Positions 57,112 through 64,000 of a stretch of 64,000 bases of DNA are shown here, one piece after another. Within the stretch, counting starts at the first letter, position 1; every line of letters starts with the position of its first letter. The notes below the pieces were generated by a model, which was given only the letters and a program-made list of their open reading frames with translations, was not told where the DNA came from and made no database searches. The stretch is from a virus: the IMG/VR virus record IMGVR_UViG_3300038468_000223, positions 1-64,000 of that record; one strand, 5' to 3'. The translations under genes and the position numbers were made by a program.

Positions 57112-58625
57112 CGTTCGAGTGCGATCACTGCGGTGGACCGGCCTACGACGGCGACCTGAGCGACGCCGTCGAGGGCGCCACGCGACCGTGCCTGTCGTGC
57201 GGGTTCCCTGGACGGCTCGTGTGGGACGCGGAGACGCCTGCCGAGTGGTCTACCAACCATGACCTGCACGCCGTCTGCTTCGACGGCGACTGCGTGCAGT
57301 GTAGACGCGACAGCGAACAGGAAGGTCCGAAGATGAAGACTCGCATCATCGACAATCTGTCCCCCGAGGACATCGCCATGGCCCAGGCGCTCTACAGCCG
57401 CAGCCCGGAGAGCGTCGACGTGCACCTCGAGAAGGTCCGCCAGACCGGCTCGGGCAAGTTCATGCAGAAGTACTACGTCGGCTACGGCCACAAGAGCATC
57501 GCCGACTGCGGTACCACGACCCTCTTCATCGAGGGGGTGAGCCTGCTCGCGGCGAAAGCCGTCCAGGACTGGCCGCTCTACTGCGGCCAGGAGACGAGCA
57601 CGCGCTTCATCGACATGGCGCGGCAGCCGATCATCGACATGATCAACACACTCGACACCAGGACGATCCTCTTCGAGTGGATGCGGTTCTACGCGGGCGC
57701 ACAGGAGCCGACGCGGGTCGAGATCCGGCGCCGGTACCCGCGCCGCCCCGACGAGGATCCCGACGTCTACGAGCGTGCGGTCAAGGCGCGCACGTTCGAC
57801 ATCCTGCGCGGCTTTTTGCCGGCGGGCATCACCACGCAGCTCTCGTGGCACACCAACCTGCGCCAGGCGGGCGACCACCTCGCGCTCCTGCGCAACCACC
57901 CGAGCCCCGAGATCGCGAGCCTGGGGGAGGGGCTCCTCCACGCAATGCGAACGCAGTATCCCTCTAGCTTCAGTCGTCCGGACAAGGCGTGGGACCGGCT
58001 CGTCGCTCAAGACTACGCGTACGACTACGAGAGCGGCGGGCGCCGCACACCCTTCATGGAGTCGACCATCGTCCACGAGGATCTCGACCCCATGGCCGAT
58101 CTCTTCGCCGAGCGTGGGCGCGGGGACGAGCTTCCGCATTCGTTCACTCGCTTCGGGCAGATGACCTGGCGGTTCCCGCTCGACTTCGGCAGCTTCCGCG
58201 ACCTGCAGCGGCACCGCAACGGCGTGTGCGTGATGCCCTTGCTCACGACCGATCTCGGCTTCGAGCCGTGGTATCTGGAGCAGCTCGATCCCACCAGTCG
58301 GCAGCGCGCCGCACTTCTCGTCCTGGAGCAGACGGCGCGCATCGCCGAGATCCGCGATCCTGTCATGCGGCAGTACTACTGCGCGCTCGGCTTCAGGGTC
58401 CCCTGTACGGTGTGCTACGCACTGCCGGCGACGGTGTACTTGCTCGAACTCCGATCGAGTAAGATGGTGCACCCGACGCTCCGGCGCGTGGTGCAGCGGA
58501 TGGCGGACACCTTCAAGAAGGAGCTGCCGATGGTCGTGCTCCACGACGACCAGGACGAGGACGACTGGTCGGTGCGGCGCGGGACGCAGACGATCGTGGA
58601 GAAGGTCGCGACGGAGGAGGAATGA
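57108..58625 (+). CDS. thyX: Flavin-dependent thymidylate synthase (ThyX-like), with zinc-ribbon N-terminal extension
   Basis: The frame is open from ATG 57108 (ATGA overlap) through a 75-residue zinc part (CDHCGG, CLSCGF, CVQCRR) into the synthase, which could also start at ATG 57333. The ThyX-like part is long (430 residues): GYGHKSIADCGTTTLFIEGV, QETSTRFIDMARQ, and later FGSFRDLQRHRNG, where RHRNG replaces the usual RHRxxS, plus a second copy-like region. It makes dTMP from dUMP with FAD and folate. Whether one fused protein or two starts are used is open. Confidence 0.8.
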   Translation: MTFECDHCGGPAYDGDLSDAVEGATRPCLSCGFPGRLVWDAETPAEWSTNHDLHAVCFDGDCVQCRRDSEQEGPKMKTRIIDNLSPEDIAMAQALYSRSPESVDVHLEKVRQTGSGKFMQKYYVGYGHKSIADCGTTTLFIEGVSLLAAKAVQDWPLYCGQETSTRFIDMARQPIIDMINTLDTRTILFEWMRFYAGAQEPTRVEIRRRYPRRPDEDPDVYERAVKARTFDILRGFLPAGITTQLSWHTNLRQAGDHLALLRNHPSPEIASLGEGLLHAMRTQYPSSFSRPDKAWDRLVAQDYAYDYESGGRRTPFMESTIVHEDLDPMADLFAERGRGDELPHSFTRFGQMTWRFPLDFGSFRDLQRHRNGVCVMPLLTTDLGFEPWYLEQLDPTSRQRAALLVLEQTARIAEIRDPVMRQYYCALGFRVPCTVCYALPATVYLLELRSSKMVHPTLRRVVQRMADTFKKELPMVVLHDDQDEDDWSVRRGTQTIVEKVATEEE

Positions 58626-58987
58626 GCGCGCAGAAGAAGTGGGAAACGGTTGGCACGGACACGGAGTACGGCAAGGGGTACTCCGACGGCTTCGACGTCG
58701 CCGAGGAGTTGACAGAGAAGAAGGCGGTCGCGTGGCTCGAGGCCTGCGGCTTCCACGATCTCGCGAGGCGTGCTGAGAGCGAACTGCACAAGTTCGAAGA
58801 GCCGAAGGCTCCGGAGACCCCGAAACAGGACTGCCACTCCTGCGGTTACTACGGCATAACCATGTACATGGAGCCCTACTGCTTCGCCTTTCCACACGGC
58901 AAGACGCTCTCGCGAGGCGCCCCGAAGGAGTGCCTCGTCGACGGCGTGTACACGCTCTGGACGAAGGACACGAGGAGGTCGAAGTGA
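58622..58987 (+). CDS. Unknown protein with Cys pairs
   Basis: 121 residues. GYSDGFDVAEELTEKKAVAW, LARRAESELHKFEE, then CHSCGYYGITMYMEPYCFAF and a later C. A zinc or iron site is possible. GTGA overlap with the kinase. Confidence 0.6.
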   Translation: MSAQKKWETVGTDTEYGKGYSDGFDVAEELTEKKAVAWLEACGFHDLARRAESELHKFEEPKAPETPKQDCHSCGYYGITMYMEPYCFAFPHGKTLSRGAPKECLVDGVYTLWTKDTRRSK

Positions 58988-59673
58988 AGCTGATCGGCGT
59001 CTGCGGCATGGCGGGATCCGGCAAGGACACCTTCGCCGACTTCCTCGTCCGCGATCACGGCTGGGTCAAGATCGCCCTCGCCGACCCGCTCAAGCGGTTC
59101 TGCCAGGAGGTCTTCGACTTCTCCGACGAGCAGCTCTGGGGACCGAGCGAGAAGCGCAACGCGCCCGACCGCCGCTACGTGATCAGCAAGGGCTACGAGG
59201 AGGTCGTCAAGCGGTTCGAGGCTACAGGCGACCTCGAGCGGGCGGCGTCCTACGCCGAGCAGGCCTACCTCACGCCGCGCTACGCCCTGCAGCAGCTCGG
59301 CACGGAGTGGGGGCGCCGGTGCTATCCCGACGTCTGGGTGAAGCTCGCCCTGCGCAACGCCAGGGACCTGCTCCGGCCGGTCGACGACTCCGGCCTCAAC
59401 GGCTTCGGGAACATCCAGGGCGTCGTCATCAGCGACGTCCGCTTCAAGAACGAGGTCGCCGCGATCCAGGACGCCGGCGGCACCGTGGTGCGCCTCCTGC
59501 GCGGCGCGCCGCTCCCGGGAGAGGCCGGCCGCCACCAGAGCGAGACCGAGGTGCAGGAGATCCCGGACTCGCTCTTCGACCACGTCATCGACAACCGCGA
59601 GTTCACGCTCGAGGAGCTGCGGCAGGCCGCCGGCCGACTCGTCGGGCTCTTCGCCAGGAAGAAATCTCGATGA
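58984..59673 (+). CDS. Deoxynucleoside monophosphate kinase
   Basis: 229 residues from a GTG. IGVCGMAGSGKDTFADFLVR is the P-loop of the T4 gp1-type kinase family; ALADPLKRFCQEVFDFSDEQ is the typical substrate segment, and LNGFGNIQGVVISDVRFKNE the Walker-B-like strand. It turns dNMPs, including dTMP from ThyX, into dNDPs. ATGA overlap with the HD gene. Confidence 0.85.
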   Translation: MKLIGVCGMAGSGKDTFADFLVRDHGWVKIALADPLKRFCQEVFDFSDEQLWGPSEKRNAPDRRYVISKGYEEVVKRFEATGDLERAASYAEQAYLTPRYALQQLGTEWGRRCYPDVWVKLALRNARDLLRPVDDSGLNGFGNIQGVVISDVRFKNEVAAIQDAGGTVVRLLRGAPLPGEAGRHQSETEVQEIPDSLFDHVIDNREFTLEELRQAAGRLVGLFARKKSR

Positions 59674-60299
59674 ACAACGACTGGATCCAGACGGTCGACG
59701 GCAGGGCCTTCCACTTCCTCGACCCCAGGCCCGAGGACATCGACATCGAGGTCGTCGCGCACGTCCTCTCGCGCGAGGGTCGGTGGGGCAACCACCTCAA
59801 GATGTTCTACTCGGTGGCCGAGCACTGCTACCGCGTGAGCTACGTGTGCGAGCCCCAGGACGCGCTCTGGGGCCTCCTGCACGACCTGGCGGAGGCCTAC
59901 CTGCGCGACATCTCGACGCCGATCAAGCGCCACCTGCGCCACGGCGTCGACGAGGTCGTGCGGCGGCTGAAGCTCGTCATGGACCTCGATCCCGTCCTGG
60001 AGGGGATGATCCGGGGCGCCTGCAGCGACATGCTCGGCTACGACGAGATGGAGCGGCGGATCATGCGCGCGGCCTGCACGAAGTTCGGGCTGCCCGAGCA
60101 GATGCCGGAGTCGGTCGTGCGCGCCGACGCCGTGCTCCTCGTCACCGAGAAGCGCGACCTCGCCGCGCCCCCGCCGCTCCCCTGGGGACGGGCGGACGTC
60201 GAGCCGCTTCCCTACCACATCAACGATCCCTGGACGCCGAAGATGGCTCGAGAGCTGTTCCTCCGGCGCTTCGAGGAGCTGACCCGGAGGAACCCATGA
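59670..60299 (+). CDS. HD-domain phosphohydrolase (YfbR/5'-nucleotidase-like)
   Basis: 209 residues. FYSVAEHCYRVSYVC then LLHDLAEAYLRDISTPIKRH holds the H...HD...D metal site; the DISTPIK ending is like YfbR/phage nucleotidases. It removes phosphate from deoxynucleotides, balancing dNTP pools with MazG and the kinase. Confidence 0.82.
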   Translation: MNNDWIQTVDGRAFHFLDPRPEDIDIEVVAHVLSREGRWGNHLKMFYSVAEHCYRVSYVCEPQDALWGLLHDLAEAYLRDISTPIKRHLRHGVDEVVRRLKLVMDLDPVLEGMIRGACSDMLGYDEMERRIMRAACTKFGLPEQMPESVVRADAVLLVTEKRDLAAPPPLPWGRADVEPLPYHINDPWTPKMARELFLRRFEELTRRNP

Positions 60300-60709
60300 A
60301 TGCGATCGAGAGCCTCATCGAGCCCTGCGCCCGCGCGGCGCACGAAGTCAACCGCGCCTACTGCCTGGCACTCGGTGACACGTCCCAGGCCCCCTGGGAC
60401 CACGCGCCGGCGTGGCAGAGGGAGAGCGCGCGCAGAGGCGTGCGAGGCGTCCTGCTCGACGGCAACGGGCCGGGCGCGTCGCACGCGTCGTGGCTCGCCG
60501 AGAAGACGCGGGCGGGGTGGAAGTACGCCCCGATCAAGAACGCTGCTAAGAAGGAGCACCCGTGCATGGTGCCCTTCGAGGAGCTGCCCATCGAGCAGCG
60601 GTACAAGGACGTGCTGTTCGTGGCGGTCGTCAGGCAGGTGGCCACCGCGATCCGCAAGGAGCCGATCGAGGGAGAGGCCGCCCACTACCAGAGCGAGACC
60701 GAGGGATGA
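60296..60709 (+). CDS. RyR-domain protein
   Basis: 137 residues, almost entirely one RyR repeat: CARAAHEVNRAYCLALGD, PAWQRESARRGVRGVL, ASHASWLAEKTRAGWKYAPI, KKEHPCMVPFEELPIEQRYK. Such domains occur in phages, often near nucleotide genes, and are thought to bind small ligands; the ligand is unknown. ATGA overlaps on both sides. Confidence 0.8.
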   Translation: MNAIESLIEPCARAAHEVNRAYCLALGDTSQAPWDHAPAWQRESARRGVRGVLLDGNGPGASHASWLAEKTRAGWKYAPIKNAAKKEHPCMVPFEELPIEQRYKDVLFVAVVRQVATAIRKEPIEGEAAHYQSETEG

Positions 60710-62313
60710 ACTGGAGCACCTACCAGCTCGCCTACTTCCGCGACACGGCGCAGGGCACCGGGAACACCGTGCTCGACGCCGTCGCCGGCAGCGGCAAGTC
60801 CACCACCGTGATGGCGGCGATCCCGCACATCCCGAAGGACAAGGACGCGCTCATCACCAGCTTCTCCACCGCCTGCGTCGACGACCTGAAGAAGAAAGGG
60901 AGCGGCGGCGGGTGGGCGGGGCCGGAGATCCGTACGCTCAACAGCCTCGGCTTCCGCGCGTGCCGCGACGAGTTCGGCTCGCTCGAGGTCGACACCGATC
61001 GGATCTACAAGGTGCTCGACAAGGTGACCGGCGAGTCGTCGACGGTGCCGGACTCGCGGCGCGGCGAGTTCAACGCCATGCGCTACCGGCTCAAGCTCAC
61101 CGTCGACCTCGCCAAGAACCACCTCGCCGACAAGCCCGAGCAGATCGTCGAGCTGTGCGACCAGTACGAGATCGCCCAGGACGTCCCCGCGTGGGCCGAG
61201 GACGCGCTCGGTCAGAAGTACGAGGCCGAGGGCAACGAGCTGTTCGCGCGCATGGCGCTCGCCGCGATGAGGATCTGCAAGAAGCCGACGGGCGGCAAGA
61301 TCGACTTCACCGACCAGATCTGGATGCCCGCCGCGCTCAAGCTCGACATGCCGAAATACGATCGCATCTTCGTCGACGAGGCGCAGGACATGTGCGCCGC
61401 GCAGGTGGAGATGGTCTTCCGATCCATCACCAAGGGCGGGCGCCTCTGCGCGATCGGCGACGATCACCAGTCCATCTACGGCTTCCGAGGCGCGGGCATC
61501 GGGATGGCGCCGTTCGTCGAGCGCGGCAAGGCGACCAAGCTCCCCCTGTCGATCAGCTATCGCTGCCCGAAGGCCGTCGTGCGAGAGGCGAAGCGGCTGG
61601 TCCGCCACATCGAGGTGGCCCCCAACGCCGCCGAGGGCCTGGTCGAGACGATCAACGTCGAGACGCTCCCGGGGCGCGTGCGGCCCGGTGACGCCATCCT
61701 CTCGCGCACCAACGCGCCGCTCGTGCGCATCTTCTTCGACTACCTGCGGCGCGGCATCCCCACCGTGATCCAGGGGCGCGACCTCGGCGGGGCCCTCCTG
61801 GCGCTGCTCAACAAGAGCCAGGCTCGGTCGATCGCGGCGCTGCTCGACTACGTCGCGGAGTGGCAGAAGAAGGAGAACGCGGAGCGCCACGCGAAGTTCC
61901 CGAACTGCCGCACCGACTCGATCGACGACCGGGCGGACACGATGCGCATCATCTGCGAGATCTCCTTGAACATCGACGACGTGCGCCGCAACATCCAGCG
62001 CCTGACGCCGCCGGCGAGGGGGGGCGAACGTCGGGGGTCACAGGTGCTTACGGGTCAGGAGGTGGTGCTGTCGAGCGTGCACCGGAGCAAGGGGCGCGAG
62101 TGGACCCGGGTGTTCCTCATCGAGTCGAGCTTCGTGACCTCGGAGCACTACTGGCGCGTGCGCACGAAGGACGGTGGTGCGTCACAGAACAGCAAGCGCT
62201 GGATCCGCGACCGGGTGGCGGAGGCGATCAGGACACCCGAGGACCGCAACATCCGCTACGTCGCGATCACTCGGAGCAAGAGCGAGCTGTACTTCGCCGC
62301 TCCGCCGGTCTGA
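60706..62313 (+). CDS. UvrD/Rep-type SF1 helicase
   Basis: 535 residues. VLDAVAGSGKSTTVMAAIPH (Walker A), RIFVDEAQDMCAAQVEMVF (DEAQD), ICAIGDDHQSIYGFRGAGIG (motif III), LPLSISYRCPKAVVREAKRL (motif IV), SSVHRSKGREWTRVFLIES (motif V) and IRYVAITRSKSELYF (motif VI). 3'-5' DNA unwinding. Just before motif V a motif-M copy codes ERRGSQVLTG, in a loop position. Confidence 0.93.
   Translation: MNWSTYQLAYFRDTAQGTGNTVLDAVAGSGKSTTVMAAIPHIPKDKDALITSFSTACVDDLKKKGSGGGWAGPEIRTLNSLGFRACRDEFGSLEVDTDRIYKVLDKVTGESSTVPDSRRGEFNAMRYRLKLTVDLAKNHLADKPEQIVELCDQYEIAQDVPAWAEDALGQKYEAEGNELFARMALAAMRICKKPTGGKIDFTDQIWMPAALKLDMPKYDRIFVDEAQDMCAAQVEMVFRSITKGGRLCAIGDDHQSIYGFRGAGIGMAPFVERGKATKLPLSISYRCPKAVVREAKRLVRHIEVAPNAAEGLVETINVETLPGRVRPGDAILSRTNAPLVRIFFDYLRRGIPTVIQGRDLGGALLALLNKSQARSIAALLDYVAEWQKKENAERHAKFPNCRTDSIDDRADTMRIICEISLNIDDVRRNIQRLTPPARGGERRGSQVLTGQEVVLSSVHRSKGREWTRVFLIESSFVTSEHYWRVRTKDGGASQNSKRWIRDRVAEAIRTPEDRNIRYVAITRSKSELYFAAPPV
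62026..62046 (+). repeat. Dispersed motif M, copy 15
   Basis: GAACGTCGGGGGTCACAGGT inside the UvrD-like gene. Confidence 0.6.
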
Positions 62314-62605
62314 TGGTTGGAGTGATGGAGGGTGGTGGACCTGCCGCTGCCGAAGGACCTCGCCGTCGGCAAGATCCTCCCGGCGATGGGGGGCGGCGAG
62401 ATCGGCGCCGCAGTGCACGTCGCTGTTCGGCAACGGCACCCACCAGGTCAACATGCTGGTCCGCGGGTATCGGGTCTCGTTCTTGCTCGACCCCGTCGGG
62501 TTCGTGCTCAAGGTCTGGGGCCCCGACAACTTCTTGCGGCTCGCGCAGGACCCCCGCATCTTCTGGCCCGGCGGGCCCCCGGCCCGCCGGCCCGACACCC
62601 AGTGA
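62314..62605 (+). pseudogene. Unknown small gene with frame change
   Basis: From GTG 62332 the frame reads VDLPLPKDLAVGKILPAMGG and EIGAAVHVA, then breaks near 62410-62420; another frame reads SLFGNGTHQVNMLVRGYRVS and FLLDPVGFVLKVWGPDNFLR to a stop at 62605 inside a motif-M copy. One base change joins them into about 90 residues. The sequence before it (62316-62333) resembles the CRISPR repeat 3' half. Confidence 0.5.
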
Positions 62606-62618
62606 CCCCCAACGTTCA
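62598..62618 (-). repeat. Dispersed motif M, copy 16
   Basis: Reverse orientation, CCCAGTGACCCCCAACGTTC, containing the stop codon of the preceding gene. Confidence 0.65.
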
Positions 62619-62631
62619 AGGAAAAGGACCC

Positions 62632-62904
62632 ATGGTAAAGACCCTGAAATCTCGTCACGAAGAAGTGCTTCGCGCTCTCGCCAAGGCCTCCGAGGCCGAC
62701 CCGAAGGCGTGGATCAAGCCGTCGCAGGTCGGCGGCACCAGCGGCAGCCGCCACTCCCTCACGCTCAAGCAGTTGTGGGAGCACGAACTAGTGGCGCGCG
62801 ACGGCAACGCCGGCCAGGTGCGGACGACCTACCGCTACCGCCTGCTCGCCTCGGGGCGGCGCTACCTCGCGAAGCTCCAGGCCCCCAAGAAGGCCAAGCG
62901 GTAA
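62632..62904 (+). CDS. Winged-helix-like small protein
   Basis: 90 residues: LKSRHEEVLRALAKASEADP, WIKPSQVGGTSGSRHSLTLK, QLWEHELVARDGNAGQVRTT, YRYRLLASGRRYLA. The order helix, helix, recognition helix, wing is clear. Basic C-terminus. Probable DNA-binding regulator. Confidence 0.6.
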   Translation: MVKTLKSRHEEVLRALAKASEADPKAWIKPSQVGGTSGSRHSLTLKQLWEHELVARDGNAGQVRTTYRYRLLASGRRYLAKLQAPKKAKR

Positions 62905-62918
62905 GAAGGAGGATCTCC

Positions 62919-63302
62919 ATGACCGAAGAGAAGAAGAAGAAGCAGGCCCTGAACCTGCACCGCCTCGTCCCCTTCCTCGCCAGCTACAACAACTTCATCC
63001 TCACCGAGAAGCTCGTCGAGACCGAGGAGCAGACGACCGAGGCCGGCATCATCGTGCCGGTCGACAAGGACAAGGCGGTGCACACCTTCAGCCGCGTCGT
63101 GTACGTCGGCTGGAGCTGCTCGAAGCGCCTCGACCCCGGCGACATCGTCATCGCCGAGAAGGCGTTCAAGACGCACCTCACGAGCCCGCGAGGTCACGAG
63201 CTGCAGCTCGTCAGGGAGACCGACATCTGCGGCTACGTGAAGTGTGAGTTCCTCCCCGAGGACCTCATCGTCGACGACTACCTGTTCATCGACGATGGCT
63301 GA
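62919..63302 (+). CDS. GroES-like cochaperonin candidate
   Basis: 127 residues. A Cpn10-type barrel is suggested by RLVPFLASYNNFILTEKLVE, TTEAGIIVPVDKDKAVHTFS, RVVYVGWSCSKRLDPGDIVI, and the late LVRETDICGYV. The mobile-loop region (EEQTTEAGIIVP) is in the expected place. It may cap the host GroEL as T4 gp31 does. Start behind AAGGAGG. Confidence 0.65.
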   Translation: MTEEKKKKQALNLHRLVPFLASYNNFILTEKLVETEEQTTEAGIIVPVDKDKAVHTFSRVVYVGWSCSKRLDPGDIVIAEKAFKTHLTSPRGHELQLVRETDICGYVKCEFLPEDLIVDDYLFIDDG

Positions 63303-64000
63303 CAACTCCTGGCGCTTCAAGCAGCGGCAGATGGTGGCGGAGGCCCTCGAGCGGGGCCTCCGCCGCGTCCTGCTGCTGGACACCGAGACCACGGGGCTCG
63401 ACCCGGAGGACGGCGCGGTCTGCATCGAGGCGGCGTGCATCCGCTTCGACCTGCGGCACGCTCAGGTGCTCGACGCCTACTCGTCGCTCATTCACCATCC
63501 CGCCGGCAACCCGATCGAGGACGTCAACCACATCCCGAGCGAGATGGTCCGGCGCGCGCCCAAGGCCGAGGCGGTCTGGCGGCGCGTGGCGAAGATGATC
63601 CGGGGCTCGGACCTGATCGTCGCGCACCGGGTCGAGTTCGACTACCAGTTCGTCCCGGACGAGTTGCGGACGACGAGGCCGTGGTGCTGCTCGAAGTTCG
63701 ACATCGAGTGGCCGCACGGCAAGAACGGCGACGACCTGCTCCACCTCGCGCTCGCCAACGGCGTGGGCGTGGTCTACGCCCACCGGGCGATGAGCGACAC
63801 CGAGGTCCTGGCTCGGGTCTTCGCTCGCACGATGGAGCGCTACGACATCCTCGAGATCCTGCGCAGGGCGCTCCGGCCCAAGACGCTCGTCGTCTCGCTC
63901 GAGCCCTTCCAGCGTAAGGACCACGTCAAATCTCTCGGGTTCGCCTTCGATTCCAAGACGAAGGACTGGTACAAGTGGATGCCGATCGAGGACGTCGGCA
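63295..64000 (+). CDS. DnaQ-like exonuclease (3' end outside window)
   Basis: The frame from ATG 63295 (overlapping the cochaperonin stop) stays open to the window end, at least 235 residues. VLLLDTETTGLDPEDGAVCI (Exo I), IVAHRVEFDYQFVPDE (Exo II) and VVYAHRAMSDTEVLARVFA (Exo III) are complete. The C-terminal part (KSLGFAFDSKTKDWYKW) resembles the DUF3820-like extension seen in exonuclease fusions. A proofreading or RNase T-like role is likely. Confidence 0.85.
   Translation, partial: MADNSWRFKQRQMVAEALERGLRRVLLLDTETTGLDPEDGAVCIEAACIRFDLRHAQVLDAYSSLIHHPAGNPIEDVNHIPSEMVRRAPKAEAVWRRVAKMIRGSDLIVAHRVEFDYQFVPDELRTTRPWCCSKFDIEWPHGKNGDDLLHLALANGVGVVYAHRAMSDTEVLARVFARTMERYDILEILRRALRPKTLVVSLEPFQRKDHVKSLGFAFDSKTKDWYKWMPIEDVG

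Overview
The window is a GC-rich (roughly two-thirds G+C), densely packed stretch of a large mobile genome, most likely a big double-stranded DNA phage or phage-plasmid. Most genes are short, overlap by ATGA, GTGA or TGATG, and many encode small zinc-ribbon proteins. Phage-style functions are a tmRNA, tRNAs, peptidyl-tRNA hydrolase, ThyX, dNMP kinase, MazG, an HD phosphohydrolase, a primase-polymerase, a RecA-fold recombinase with an SSB-like partner, SF4/SF2/SF1 motor proteins, two DNA methyltransferases, a GroES-like cochaperonin, exonucleases and many peptidoglycan hydrolases. No terminase, portal, capsid or tail gene is recognisable here, so a plasmid or integrative element cannot be excluded. 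Asp/Ala/Pro-rich Cys-rich lipoproteins and base composition suggest a Myxococcota-like host; this is inference.

Layout. 0-3.9 kb: end of a GH25 muramidase, then a minus-strand set (M23 peptidase, ADP-ribosyltransferase-like protein, frameshifted methyltransferase, lipoprotein, zinc protein, HTH). 3.9-7.1 kb: a compact RNA-guided system, a 560-residue Cas12m-like effector whose RuvC triad reads H-D-D, followed directly by an array of about 20 repeats whose first repeat supplies the effector stop codon. 7.1-9.8 kb: tyrosine recombinase and small genes. 9.8-11.3 kb: structured, mostly non-coding DNA. 11.3-24.1 kb: small accessory genes, several separated by a recurring two-stem-loop module with covarying stems. 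24.1 kb: tmRNA. 24.5-36 kb: small genes, Dam methylase, two paralogues, an Ala-Ala-Asn repeat protein, a transglycosylase and an SNF2 helicase. 36-46 kb: mostly minus-strand membrane and envelope proteins, two odd tRNAs beside peptidyl-tRNA hydrolase. 46.2-50.2 kb: SET protein, PD-(D/E)XK nuclease, RepA-like helicase. 50.2-51.0 kb: iteron-rich non-coding region, a candidate origin. 51-64 kb: recombination, replication and nucleotide metabolism, with an Acb2-like anti-CBASS candidate.

How it may work together: the 48-64 kb genes copy and repair DNA and supply thymidylate; wall hydrolases, nearly all membrane-anchored at the C-terminus, share a leaderless promoter pattern (TASNNT, six bases, ATG) that looks like a late class; tmRNA, peptidyl-tRNA hydrolase and tRNAs form a translation-rescue set; the Cas12m-like system probably silences other DNA rather than cutting it. 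Several genes are split by single frame changes, so either sequence errors or real decay affect this record.
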